Assembly (NCBI GenBank): GCA_019634415.1
Contig: JAHQVJ010000070.1
Coordinates: 1 to 60,143 of the forward strand
DNA length: 60,143 nucleotides
From: Myxococcales bacterium
Lineage (GTDB): Bacteria; Myxococcota_A; UBA796; GCA-2862545
Direction: 5' to 3'
Below the pieces are notes generated by a model that made no database searches, had not been told where the DNA came from, and was given only the letters and a program-made list of their open reading frames with translations. Position numbers and translations under genes: made by a program. How positions within the stretch are numbered: position 1 is the first letter of the stretch; each line of letters starts with the position of its first letter. Positions 26,519 through 34,161 of this stretch are shown here, piece by piece.

Positions 26519-28756
26519 TCAGCCCAGGGGCAGCGCACGCGGACGCTCCCGCAGCACAGCCACCGCGTTCGCCACCGCGGGCGCGATGGGAGGCACGCCC
26601 ACCTCCCCCGCGCCACCCGGATCCGCCTCGCTCGGCACGATGTGCACGTGAAGCTGGGGCGTGTCCGCCATGCGCAGCAGACGGTAGTCGTGGAGGTTGC
26701 TCTGCACCACACCGCCGCCATCGATGTCGACGCGGCCGTGGCGTGCTGCCGTGAGCCCGAAGACGATGCCACCCTGCAGCTGCGCCTCCACGCTGTCGGG
26801 GTTCACGGCCACACCGCAGTCCACCGCCGCCCACACGTCGTGCACTCGCAGCTGCCCCTCCTCGATCGACACCGAGGCGATCTGGGCCACGTAGCTGCCG
26901 AAGCTGTGCACCGCGCCGATCCCCATCGCACGCCCGTCCTCGTCCACCCCGGGCCGCCAAGAGGCGAGCTCGGCCACCTGGCGCAGCGCGTTCGCCATGC
27001 GCCGCGCGTGCTCCGTTCTCGCCGGTCGACCCTCGTCGTTGTCGAGCAGTGCCAGGCGATACTCCAGTGGATCCGCCCCCGCGGCCGCCGCGAGCTCGTC
27101 GACGAACGACTCCAGGAAGAAGCCGTAGATCGACGCATCCACGCTCCGCCACGAGGCGTAGGGCACGAGCTGTCGCGCATCCACGTGCTCCGTGCGTCGA
27201 TTGGGGACCCCGTACAGCGACAGCAGCTCCGAGGGCGCGACCACCTGACCGTAGCTGCGCCCCTCCCACGCCCGAGGCAGGCCATCCTCCCCCAGCGTGG
27301 CTCGATACCGCCCCACCGCCGCGTTCCGGAACCGGCCAGCGCGCATGTCCTGCTCGCGAGACCAGGTCATCTTGACGGGCTTTCTGTGCTGGTCCCAGAT
27401 CCGAACCGCCTGCTCCAGGTAGTTCATCGGCCCCTCGTACAGCCCACCGCCGCGCCGACCGAAGCCGCCCCCCATCGTGTGCGAGTGGAACACCACGGCG
27501 CCGAGGGGAATCCCCAGCACCTGGGCACACAGCGCGCGCGCAGACAGCGGGTTCTGCACGCCACAGGCCACGTGGACCTGCCCGTCCCTGGCCCACACCG
27601 TGGCGTTCATCGGCTCCAGGGTGGCGTGGGCGAGGAACGGCACCTCGTAGGTCGCCTCGATCACCTCTCCCGACGCGAGCGCGGCCGCCACGTCTCCTTG
27701 CTCGTCCACCACCTCGAACGGTCCGGTCTCGAGCGCGGCCAGCTGCTCGGCACGCAGCGACGCCGTGGTGGCACTCGCCGCCGGCTCCGGTGCGGTCTCG
27801 TCGGTCTGTACCGCGCGCACCGCTTGCTCCGCACGCCACGGGTTGTCCGCCACGACGGCCACAGCACCGGGCAGCACGAGCACGCTCGACACCCCGCGGC
27901 GCGCCAGCACCTCGGCCTCGTTGGTCACCGCGGTGACCTGCCCCCCCAGCACGGCCACGTCGCGCACGGCGGCGTGGACCATGTCCTCCACCTCGCGGTC
28001 GATGCCATAGATCGCCCGGCCGAACACCTTGTCCGGCAGGTCGTCTCGCGGCACCGGACGGCCGATGTAGCGCCACTGCTCCCGCGGCTTGGGCGACACG
28101 TCCGCTGGCACAGCAAGCCTCGACGCCGCCTCGGCGAGCTGCCCGTACGACAGCGTCTGACCCGTGGGCGACACCACGGTCCCCTCGACCGTCCGCAGGG
28201 TGGAAGCCTCCACCCCCCACCGGGCCGCTGCCGCAGCCACCAGCTGATGCCGAGCCAGGGCCGCCCCTCGTCGCATCGACCGCCAGCCGGTGAATCGGAT
28301 CGAGGCGCTGCCTCCCGTGATCTGCAGCTGCGCGTAGTCCGTGGCCAGGTGCATCGCGTTGGTGAACAGGTGGTCCACCGGCGCCGACAGCGGCGCGTCG
28401 TCGAAGATCCCCGAGTGGATGAAGCCCTTCATCACGGCACTGTTGGCGAAGGCCGGATCGGCGGGTGCCTGGCCCAGGTGCACCTGGTCCCAGCGCGCGT
28501 CGAGCTCGTCCGCCACGATCTGGACCAGCGCGTTGTTGGCTCCTTGGCCCATCTCGGTGTGCGGCGAGAGCAGCTCGATGCGGCCGTCCGGATGGATCGC
28601 CAGCCACAGCGACAGCAGCTGCCCCTGCGCCAGGGCCTGCTGCAGCGCCAGCCGGTCGTGCAGCGCCACCGCCGTGGTCACCCCCGCCACGCCCACCAGC
28701 AAGCCACCACCCAACAGCCCGCCGCCGATGAGGACGGCACGTCGGTTCAGCTTCAT
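26519..28756 (-). CDS. Tat-exported molybdopterin-binding subunit, isoquinoline 1-oxidoreductase type
   Basis: A 745-residue large subunit of the xanthine dehydrogenase family, closest in form to the beta subunit of isoquinoline 1-oxidoreductase (IorB) and related aldehyde dehydrogenases. A Tat-like signal (MKLNRRAVLIGGGLLGG) heads the chain. Typical blocks are SPHTEMGQGANN, FHSHTMGGGFGRRGG (molybdopterin contact) and GGAGEVGVPPIAP near the end, whose Glu is the catalytic base. The family hydroxylates N-heterocycles or oxidises aldehydes with water as the oxygen source. The small 2Fe-2S subunit gene ends one base before this start, so the two are coupled. No FAD subunit is present, as expected for the two-subunit type. 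Confidence 0.92.
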   Translation of the reverse strand: MKLNRRAVLIGGGLLGGGLLVGVAGVTTAVALHDRLALQQALAQGQLLSLWLAIHPDGRIELLSPHTEMGQGANNALVQIVADELDARWDQVHLGQAPADPAFANSAVMKGFIHSGIFDDAPLSAPVDHLFTNAMHLATDYAQLQITGGSASIRFTGWRSMRRGAALARHQLVAAAAARWGVEASTLRTVEGTVVSPTGQTLSYGQLAEAASRLAVPADVSPKPREQWRYIGRPVPRDDLPDKVFGRAIYGIDREVEDMVHAAVRDVAVLGGQVTAVTNEAEVLARRGVSSVLVLPGAVAVVADNPWRAEQAVRAVQTDETAPEPAASATTASLRAEQLAALETGPFEVVDEQGDVAAALASGEVIEATYEVPFLAHATLEPMNATVWARDGQVHVACGVQNPLSARALCAQVLGIPLGAVVFHSHTMGGGFGRRGGGLYEGPMNYLEQAVRIWDQHRKPVKMTWSREQDMRAGRFRNAAVGRYRATLGEDGLPRAWEGRSYGQVVAPSELLSLYGVPNRRTEHVDARQLVPYASWRSVDASIYGFFLESFVDELAAAAGADPLEYRLALLDNDEGRPARTEHARRMANALRQVAELASWRPGVDEDGRAMGIGAVHSFGSYVAQIASVSIEEGQLRVHDVWAAVDCGVAVNPDSVEAQLQGGIVFGLTAARHGRVDIDGGGVVQSNLHDYRLLRMADTPQLHVHIVPSEADPGGAGEVGVPPIAPAVANAVAVLRERPRALPLG

Positions 28757-28757
28757 C

Positions 28758-29225
28758 TCAGACCTCGCCCGCGGCGATGAGCACCGCCTCGCGGATCCGC
28801 TGATAGCAGCCGCACCGGCACAGGTTCGTGATGGTGCTCGCCACGTCGGCGTCCGTCAGCGGCTCCCGAGCCCCCGACTGCTGCTCCTGAACCAGCGCCG
28901 CCGCAGCCATCTGCATCCCCGACTGGCAGTAGCCACACTGTGGCACCTGGTGAGACAGCCACGCCCGCTGCACCACGTGGGGCTCCTCGGGTGTGCCCAG
29001 CCCCTCGATGGTGGTGATCTGCTGGCCCTCCACCGCACCCGCCGCGAGCATGCAGCTCCGCTGCGGCCGACCATCCAGGTGCACCGTGCAGGCCCCACAC
29101 TGGCCGATGCCGCAGCCGAACTTGGTGCCCCGCAGCCCGAGCTCCTCGCGAAGCACCCACAGCAGCGGCATCTCCGCCTCGACGTCGACCTCGACGTCTC
29201 GCCCGTTCACCGAGAACCGAATCAA
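28758..29225 (-). CDS. 2Fe-2S subunit of the molybdenum hydroxylase (IorA/CoxS type)
   Basis: A 155-residue electron-transfer subunit with two 2Fe-2S sites: the plant-ferredoxin type at GCGIGQCGACTVHLDG with a later Cys (QRSC), and the second at QCGYCQSGM with TNLCRCGCY. The large subunit donates electrons to these clusters. The start is placed at a TTG (29225) because GGGAGG lies six bases before it and the protein then begins IRFSVNG at the normal family position. It opens the operon iorA-like, iorB-like, STAND ATPase and is divergent from a TetR gene. Confidence 0.92.
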   Translation of the reverse strand: MIRFSVNGRDVEVDVEAEMPLLWVLREELGLRGTKFGCGIGQCGACTVHLDGRPQRSCMLAAGAVEGQQITTIEGLGTPEEPHVVQRAWLSHQVPQCGYCQSGMQMAAAALVQEQQSGAREPLTDADVASTITNLCRCGCYQRIREAVLIAAGEV

Positions 29226-29242
29226 CGACCACCTCCCCACAA

Positions 29243-29282
29243 TAGATGAACGCCGTTTTCTTATTAGATGACCATCGTTCAT
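29243..29282. promoter_or_regulatory. AT-rich divergent operator/promoter candidate
   Basis: Within an unusually AT-rich stretch (about 29241-29290) between the 2Fe-2S subunit and TetR genes, ATGAACG (29246-29252) and CGTTCAT (29276-29282) form a perfect 7-bp inverted repeat, and TAGATGA occurs twice 22 bp apart (29243 and 29265), about two helical turns. This is where a TetR-family repressor would be expected to bind. Confidence 0.5.
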
Positions 29283-29346
29283 TTGTCCACCGGCGATCGG
29301 ATGACAGGCTCTCCAGGGGCAGCTACACACACAGCTCGGAGATCAG

Positions 29347-30000
29347 GTGTCCTGGGAGCGAGCGCGACAGCCCGAGCAGAAGGCAGAGCGCCGAGAGGCG
29401 ATCCTGCAGTCCGCGGCCCGCTGCTTCGACGAGGGCGGGCTGGCGGGTGCCACCCTGTCGGCCATCGCCCAAGGCGCTGGTTTGTCGAAGGCCAACCTCT
29501 ACCGGTACTTCGAGAGCCGCGACGTGGTGCTCCTGGAGCTGCTGCTGCGCGAGACCACGTCGTGGGCCAGTCACATCGAGCAGGCGCTGGCCATCCCCGC
29601 GCCCGACGACGTGCAGGCCGTGGCGCGTACCATCCGGGTGAGCCTGGTGGAGCGCCCTCGGATGTGCGCGCTGTCCGCCGTGGCCCGCCCCGTGCTCGAG
29701 CGGCAGCTCACCCCCGCCGCCATCGTGGACTTCAAGCGACGCGTGGTGCACGGGATGGGCCGCGCCGTGGCGGCCGTGGCCCTGGCCATGCCCTCGCTCA
29801 CCTCCGACCAGGCTTTCCGCTTCGTGCGCTACACCAACCTGGTGCTGGGGCAGCTGTGGGTCGCTGCCCATCCGGCGAAGGCGCTGGCGGAGGCGCTGTC
29901 TCAGCCGGAGTTCGCCGACCGTCGCATGGACTTCGGCGCCACCCTCGAGGACTTCATGGTCATCGCACTGAAGGGGCTGCTCGCCGAGACCGCCCAGTAG
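29347..30000 (+). CDS. TetR/AcrR family transcription regulator
   Basis: A 217-residue regulator. The N-terminal helix-turn-helix spans about residues 15-60 (REAILQSAARCFDEGG, then LSAIAQGAGLSKANLYRYFESRD), the TetR signature. The helical C-terminal part would form the ligand pocket and dimer interface. The start is a GTG at 29347 with GGAG six bases before it; the Ser-Trp-Glu-Arg beginning suits the family. It is divergent from the two-subunit molybdenum hydroxylase with an AT-rich repeat-bearing gap between, so it most likely represses that operon and is released by the substrate or product (inference). Confidence 0.93.
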   Translation: MSWERARQPEQKAERREAILQSAARCFDEGGLAGATLSAIAQGAGLSKANLYRYFESRDVVLLELLLRETTSWASHIEQALAIPAPDDVQAVARTIRVSLVERPRMCALSAVARPVLERQLTPAAIVDFKRRVVHGMGRAVAAVALAMPSLTSDQAFRFVRYTNLVLGQLWVAAHPAKALAEALSQPEFADRRMDFGATLEDFMVIALKGLLAETAQ

Positions 30001-30071
30001 CACCGGGGTGCATGCCGCAACTAGAGCACCGCTCGGGAGTGCGACAGCATTCCGGAGCTGAGCTCGATCGA

Positions 30072-30091
30072 GGTCGGCCGAGAGGCCGACC
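30072..30091 (+). terminator. Hairpin downstream of the TetR gene
   Basis: GGTCGGCC and GGCCGACC form a perfect 8-bp stem with a GAGA tetraloop, 71 bases after the TetR stop. No T-run follows, so it may be a weak or Rho-assisted terminator or an RNA stabiliser. Confidence 0.35.
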
Positions 30092-30165
30092 GGACACCGG
30101 GAGGGAACAAGACACAGGGGCCTGGACATGGGGGCACATGTTCACTGAACGTATAGTTACGTGGC

Positions 30166-30360
30166 ATGAATGGACTTCGAGCCATCCTCGAGCGTCTTGT
30201 GCGTGCTGCTACCACCATTGCTGCACCTGGACCGAAGGGAGATCTTCGACGCTTCCTCCGGGGTGTCTCGTGGGTCCTACGGACCGGCGCTCCGTGGCGT
30301 GAGCTGCCCCACGTCTATGGGCACCGGAACTCCGTGTTCCGCAGGGGCGGAACGGACCTC
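30166..30360 (+). pseudogene. IS5-family (DUF4096-type) transposase fragment
   Basis: Translation from 30166 gives about 65 residues, of which RRFLRGVSWVLRTGAPWREL and HVYGHRNSVFRR match the N-terminal domain of IS5-family transposases, where the usual text is GxxWVLRTGAPWRDLP and YGxxxTVYxRF. Similarity stops soon after, and no DDE catalytic region follows. It is the remnant of an inserted and decayed element and cannot be active. Confidence 0.75.
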
Positions 30361-30409
30361 GATGAACCGAGAAGGGCCCGCTTGGAGGCCCGCGTCCCCG
30401 AGAAGGGGG

Positions 30410-30432
30410 CCGTGGACAACCACTGTCCACGG
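30410..30432 (-). terminator. Hairpin just after the lipoprotein stop
   Basis: CCGTGGACA and TGTCCACGG form a perfect 9-bp stem around ACCAC, starting three bases after the TAA of the minus-strand lipoprotein gene. Position fits a transcription terminator, although C and not T residues follow it on that strand. Confidence 0.45.
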
Positions 30433-30435
30433 GCT

Positions 30436-30906
30436 TTAGTACGGCAACGCCATGGCTTCGTAGACGACCTCACAGGGCATCTCGATCCCCTCGGAGATCT
30501 CGTAGTCCGCACAGCTCGGCCCCGAGCAGGTCAACGTGAGCAGGTACTGCAGCTTCATCGCATCCGACCCTCGCTTGAACTTGCCCGTGACCTCCAAGGT
30601 CTCGTGCAGCGCGAAGTCCGAGGGAGCCGTGGAGCCCTCCTCCGTCACCCGGGGCACGCACGCGAACGTCCGCCCGTCCACGTCGCAGGGGATGGATCCG
30701 GTGCCCATCGCCAGGTGGAAGCCTCCGACCTGTCCGAACCACTCCACGTGCAGCTCCGACAGGTCCTCGTCCGCCCCCGGCAGCCGATCCACCAGGCCAC
30801 AGCTGTCTTCCCTAAGCGACAGCTCCTCCACCCGGTAGTCCGCCGTGGGAGCCTCGTAGGCCCCACACGCCCCCAGCAAGAGCAGGGCGATCGGTGCATG
30901 GCGCAT
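30436..30906 (-). CDS. Lipoprotein of unknown function
   Basis: A 156-residue protein with a clear lipoprotein signal (IALLLLGACGAY, Cys at about residue 14). The mature part has six Cys that could form disulfides and a beta-rich look, but no family I recognise. The ATG at 30906 is preceded by GAGGAGAGACC. It is divergent from the SDR gene (94 bases) and ends next to a hairpin and the IS5 fragment. Confidence 0.78.
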   Translation of the reverse strand: MRHAPIALLLLGACGAYEAPTADYRVEELSLREDSCGLVDRLPGADEDLSELHVEWFGQVGGFHLAMGTGSIPCDVDGRTFACVPRVTEEGSTAPSDFALHETLEVTGKFKRGSDAMKLQYLLTLTCSGPSCADYEISEGIEMPCEVVYEAMALPY

Positions 30907-31000
30907 GGTCTCTCCTCGTCGTGAGCTCCCTGCTGACTTCGGCGCAAGAGTGCCCGCATTCGAGGTCCCAGCGGTGACCGTCGCCGTGATAGCCTTCCGC

Positions 31001-31762
31001 ATGGCACAGCTGTCGGACCGGGTCGCCCTGATCACAGGTGCAGCCTCTGGAATTGGGCGCGCTACGGCGCAGATGATGGTCGAGCGCGGCGCCAACGTCG
31101 TCATGACCGATTTGGATCAGGCAAGGGTGGAGGCAGCCGCCTCCGAGCTCGGAGACGCAGCCCACGCGCTGGGACAAGACGTCACCGACGAGGCCCGCTG
31201 GGAAGAGGTGGTCGCGGCAGCGGAGCAACACTTCGGCGCGCTGCACATCCTGATCAACAACGCCGGCGGCGGCATCCTGAAGGGCCTCGAGGAGACCACG
31301 CTGCAAGAGTGGCGGCAGGTGCAGGCGCTGAACTCCGACAGCGTGTTCCTGGGCACCCGTGCCGTGCTGCCCGCGCTGCGACGAGCGGGCACGGGCTCCA
31401 TCGTCAACCTCTCCTCGGTGGCAGGACTGGTGGGCGACGGAGATCTGTCGGCCTACTGCGCGAGCAAGGGCGCCGTGCGCATGTTCACCAAGGCAGCTGC
31501 CCTGTACTGCGCGCGCAACAAGGACGCCGTGCGCATCAACTCCGTGCACCCGAGCTTCGTCGACACCCCGCTGGTCCAGTCCATGATCGCCCAGTCCCCC
31601 GATCCGGACCGCATGCGCCGCACCCTCGAGCGCGCCGCACCAGTGAACCGACTGGGTCGCGTGGAGGAGGTGGCCGAGGTCGTCTGCTTCTTGGCGTCCG
31701 ACGCGTCGAGCTACGTCAACGGCGCGGAGTGGACGGTGGACGGCGGACTCACGGCGCGCTGA
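31001..31762 (+). CDS. Short-chain dehydrogenase/reductase (SDR)
   Basis: A 253-residue classical SDR oxidoreductase. It shows the nucleotide motif TGAASGIG (about 13-20), NNAGGG, the catalytic Ser in NLSSVAG, and the Tyr-x3-Lys pair in AYCASKGA. Asp at the end of strand 2 (VVMTDLDQ) favours NAD(H). The length and the end (NGAEWTVDGGLTAR) match the 3-alpha/20-beta-hydroxysteroid dehydrogenase and cyclopentanol dehydrogenase group; the true substrate is unknown. The ATG at 31001 lacks a good ribosome site but is the first position that fits the family. It heads a three-gene run with a 65-residue gene four bases later. Confidence 0.92.
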   Translation: MAQLSDRVALITGAASGIGRATAQMMVERGANVVMTDLDQARVEAAASELGDAAHALGQDVTDEARWEEVVAAAEQHFGALHILINNAGGGILKGLEETTLQEWRQVQALNSDSVFLGTRAVLPALRRAGTGSIVNLSSVAGLVGDGDLSAYCASKGAVRMFTKAAALYCARNKDAVRINSVHPSFVDTPLVQSMIAQSPDPDRMRRTLERAAPVNRLGRVEEVAEVVCFLASDASSYVNGAEWTVDGGLTAR

Positions 31763-31766
31763 CGCC

Positions 31767-31964
31767 ATGCCCTTCGACCCGGCTCTGTGCCGACGGGCGT
31801 GCCGCCACACCGAGGACACCATTCGCCTCGCCGAGGCCCTGGACTCGACCGAGGGACGCGCACACGGCGTGCCGCAGCGGTGGGGGCGGATCGCGAGACT
31901 GACGGGCGACTGGGCGGCCGCACGAGCTCAGCTGCTCGACCGGGGGCGTGAGTGGGCCACATGA
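31767..31964 (+). CDS. 65-residue protein of unknown function, coupled to GNAT gene
   Basis: A small basic cytoplasmic protein with two Cys near the start (LCRRACRHTED) and helical content. I do not recognise it. Its reality is supported by context: it begins four bases after the SDR stop, and its TGA overlaps the ATG of the GNAT gene as ATGA, the arrangement of translationally coupled genes. It could serve the acetyltransferase or simply bridge translation. Confidence 0.6.
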   Translation: MPFDPALCRRACRHTEDTIRLAEALDSTEGRAHGVPQRWGRIARLTGDWAAARAQLLDRGREWAT

Positions 31965-32737
31965 GCCGACGCATCGAGCGCCTGGCCGCGGACGACGGCG
32001 TGCGCCTCGTCGCCGAGCTGCGACACACCGAGCCGCTGGCGCGCTGCATCGCTGCCGGGGGCGGCCAGATCGTGCTGTGTGGGCCAGGCATGTACGTGAA
32101 CCGGGCCATCGGGATCGGGATGGACGATCCGGTGACGGACGCCTTCTTCGAGACCCTGGAGTCCGAGGCCGCCCAGGTGGGCGTGCCGCCGGCCATCGAG
32201 GTCTGCCCCCACGCTGATCCCACCCTCGTCGAGGGGGCGGCGCGGCGCGGGTATGCGCTGCGGTCGTTCCGCTCGGTGCTGACCCGCCAGGTGCAGGTGG
32301 AAGACGCTGTTCACGTCGACCTCGACGTAGCCCTCGTCGGACGCGACGTGGATCTCGCGACCTGGCAGCGCACCGCCGTGCTGGGCTTCGAGATCGAGGG
32401 AGCGGAGGCCCAGTCCATCAGCGACCGGTTCTCGGCGGCATGGTCACGCGTCGAGGGGCAGCGCTTCCTGGTGGCCCGCGTCGAGGGCGTGCCCGCGGCC
32501 TGTGCGGTGGTGGACGTTCGGCAGCGGGTCGCGCAGCTCGGCGGCATGTGCACGGTACCCGCCTACCGTCGACGAGGGCTGCAGCAGGCGCTCCTCCGCG
32601 TGCGACTCGCCCACGCCGCTCACGTCGGAGCAGATCTGGCCGTGGCCACCGCAGATCCCGGCTCCAGCTCGGAGCGCAACCTCCTCCAGGCGGGCTTCGT
32701 GGTGGCCTACACCCGCGCCGAGCTCCGCCGATCGTGA
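31961..32737 (+). CDS. GNAT family N-acetyltransferase
   Basis: A 258-residue protein whose C-terminal half carries the GNAT fold. The acetyl-CoA loop is at VPAYRRRGLQQALLRVRL (about 195-212), after the strand AQLGGMCT, and NLLQAGF near the end is the usual final helix. The N-terminal half is a second, more diverged domain, as in two-domain acetyltransferases. The substrate is unknown. The ATG at 31961 overlaps the previous stop; a GTG nine bases upstream is an alternative. The first of two 33-bp palindromes starts seven bases after its stop. Confidence 0.85.
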   Translation: MSRRIERLAADDGVRLVAELRHTEPLARCIAAGGGQIVLCGPGMYVNRAIGIGMDDPVTDAFFETLESEAAQVGVPPAIEVCPHADPTLVEGAARRGYALRSFRSVLTRQVQVEDAVHVDLDVALVGRDVDLATWQRTAVLGFEIEGAEAQSISDRFSAAWSRVEGQRFLVARVEGVPAACAVVDVRQRVAQLGGMCTVPAYRRRGLQQALLRVRLAHAAHVGADLAVATADPGSSSERNLLQAGFVVAYTRAELRRS

Positions 32738-32743
32738 CCCCTC

Positions 32744-32776
32744 ATCGCGACAATCAACTCCGTTGATTGTCGCGAT
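32744..32776. repeat. 33-bp perfect palindrome, copy 1
   Basis: ATCGCGACAATCAAC, a 3-base loop TCC, then the exact reverse complement: a 15-bp stem. It lies just after the GNAT stop. An identical copy begins 140 bases downstream. It can act as a bidirectional terminator-like hairpin in RNA, or be a REP-type interspersed repeat. Confidence 0.9.
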
Positions 32777-32883
32777 CGAGCGGAGCGCGCCTGATCCGGG
32801 GTTGCAGTGGGACTGGAACAAGCGAGCGTGCGAGCGCGTGCAGGGAGTGCTGCAAGTCCAGGCGCGGAGCGGCAACCTGTAGC

Positions 32884-32916
32884 ATCGCGACAATCAACTC
32901 CGTTGATTGTCGCGAT
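32884..32916. repeat. 33-bp perfect palindrome, copy 2
   Basis: Identical in all 33 positions to the copy at 32744. Its last base is the final base of the TGA stop of the minus-strand TlpA-like gene (32918-32916), so the pair sits exactly between two convergent genes with about 107 bases of unrelated sequence between the copies. Confidence 0.9.
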
Positions 32917-34100
32917 CAGGCCCCGAGCAGCTCCTCCACCAGCGCCACGAACCGCTGCCGCACCGCCGCGTGCTCGTCGGGCGCCGCGGGACCCGCGAAG
33001 CCGGTGTGCACGGCGCGCACGCTGCCATCCGCGCGCAGGAACAGGGTCGTGGGGTATGCCCTCACCCGATCCAGGATCGGCAGCTGCTCGCTCGCCTGCT
33101 CCTTGTCGGAGACCCCGGCGATCAGCACGGGCCAGCTGGCTCCGTGGCGCTCCTGAAAGCGGCGCACCTGGCGGATGGAGCGCTTCAGATCGGGGGTGTG
33201 CTCGAAGGCCAACCCCAGGATCGACAGCCCCTGCGGACCGTAGCGCTGGTTCAGCTCCACCAGGAACGCCGTCTCGTCGGCGCAGTTCGGACACCACGTG
33301 CCGAACACCTGCAGGATCCGGGCTCTCCCTGCGAAGGCCGGCTCGTCCAGCGTGCGAGGTGTGCCCTCCAGATCCGGAAACGACAGCGTGCGAAGCGACG
33401 TGGCGCTGTCGAATCGGGTGAGCGCGAAGGCGTCGGGGAGCGTGGCCTGCTCACTGCGGGTGGCCGTCCACTGCTCGTGCCAGCGCGATCCCGACCAGAA
33501 GTCCCCCGACAGGCCTCCCTCCGCGGACAGAGTCGCCTGGAACAGGAAGGCGTGGGAGCCGTCGAACACGGACATGCGGAGCCGTCCCCCGTCGAGGCGA
33601 CCGGCGATGTAGCGGTAGTCCCCCAAGGGCGTGAGGAAGGTGCCGTCCACGACACCGTCGGACTGGGCCGTGAAGAGCGCCACCGCAGGGTCGTCGCTGG
33701 AGGAGAAGTCCACCGACCAGCGACCCGACAGATCCGTCGCTGGCGGCTCGCCCGCCCCGAAGCGCGGTGCCGGCCCTCGGCTGGCGGAGAACGGCAGCTC
33801 GTCCACCCACCCAGCTCGTTGCTTGCTCCAGCGACCCTGCAGCGTGCCGTCCGAGCGCCTCGTGGCCTCGATTCGCGCGTCGTAGTGCGGCATGTCCAAC
33901 AGCAGGGCGTCGCCGTCCGTCCGCGCATCCACCGCGATGCGCTCGGGGCCGTTGACGAGGGTGGCCCCATCCCGCTCCAGCACCAGACCGAAGGGCAGCG
34001 CCCCTCCCGGGCTGTCGAGCACGCCACGCCAGGCGCCCGTCCACGAATCCACGGAGGTGGTGGAGCCACATCCCACGGCCAATGCGATGGAGACAAGCAT
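32916..34100 (-). CDS. TlpA-family thioredoxin-like lipoprotein with N-terminal beta domain
   Basis: A 394-residue protein with a lipoprotein signal (LVSIALAVGCGS). Residues about 20-225 are a beta-rich region of unknown role. The C-terminal 150 residues are a TlpA-type thioredoxin fold with the redox motif FGTWCPNCADE near 266-274, the cis-Pro segment RAYPTTLFL, and DG just after. It likely reduces or oxidises disulfides, or handles peroxide, at the membrane outside the cytoplasm. The start follows GAGGCGAC. Compare the selenocysteine candidate at 47443, a shorter lipoprotein of the same superfamily. Confidence 0.88.
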   Translation of the reverse strand: MLVSIALAVGCGSTTSVDSWTGAWRGVLDSPGGALPFGLVLERDGATLVNGPERIAVDARTDGDALLLDMPHYDARIEATRRSDGTLQGRWSKQRAGWVDELPFSASRGPAPRFGAGEPPATDLSGRWSVDFSSSDDPAVALFTAQSDGVVDGTFLTPLGDYRYIAGRLDGGRLRMSVFDGSHAFLFQATLSAEGGLSGDFWSGSRWHEQWTATRSEQATLPDAFALTRFDSATSLRTLSFPDLEGTPRTLDEPAFAGRARILQVFGTWCPNCADETAFLVELNQRYGPQGLSILGLAFEHTPDLKRSIRQVRRFQERHGASWPVLIAGVSDKEQASEQLPILDRVRAYPTTLFLRADGSVRAVHTGFAGPAAPDEHAAVRQRFVALVEELLGA

Positions 34101-34161
34101 GTCGCCTCATACCATCCGGCGATCCCCAGACCGGCACGATACGCCCGCGCGTGGAGGTGCG

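Larger units (their letters stand above)
30001..30435. other. Gene-poor stretch between TetR and lipoprotein genes
   Basis: The 435 bases between the TetR stop and the lipoprotein stop hold no intact gene. They contain a hairpin after TetR (30072-30091), a short palindrome GTTCACTGAAC (30140-30150), a fragment of an IS5-type transposase, and a hairpin just below the lipoprotein gene (30410-30432). I see no complete terminal inverted repeats or target-site duplications. Confidence 0.7.

Noticed and set aside
26481..28607. Continuous open frame joining the STAND ATPase to sequence across the molybdenum hydroxylase gene
   Set aside because: The upstream part is the wrong frame of a clear enzyme gene; stop-free frames are common at this GC content.
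32744..32916. CRISPR-like repeats
   Set aside because: Only two copies, each a perfect palindrome, with one long spacer and no cas genes.
32744..32916. Integron attC site
   Set aside because: Perfect symmetry without the asymmetric bulges and R-box ends of attC, and no integrase.
32916..34100. Second selenoprotein
   Set aside because: The TlpA-like protein has a normal CPNC motif and no internal TGA.
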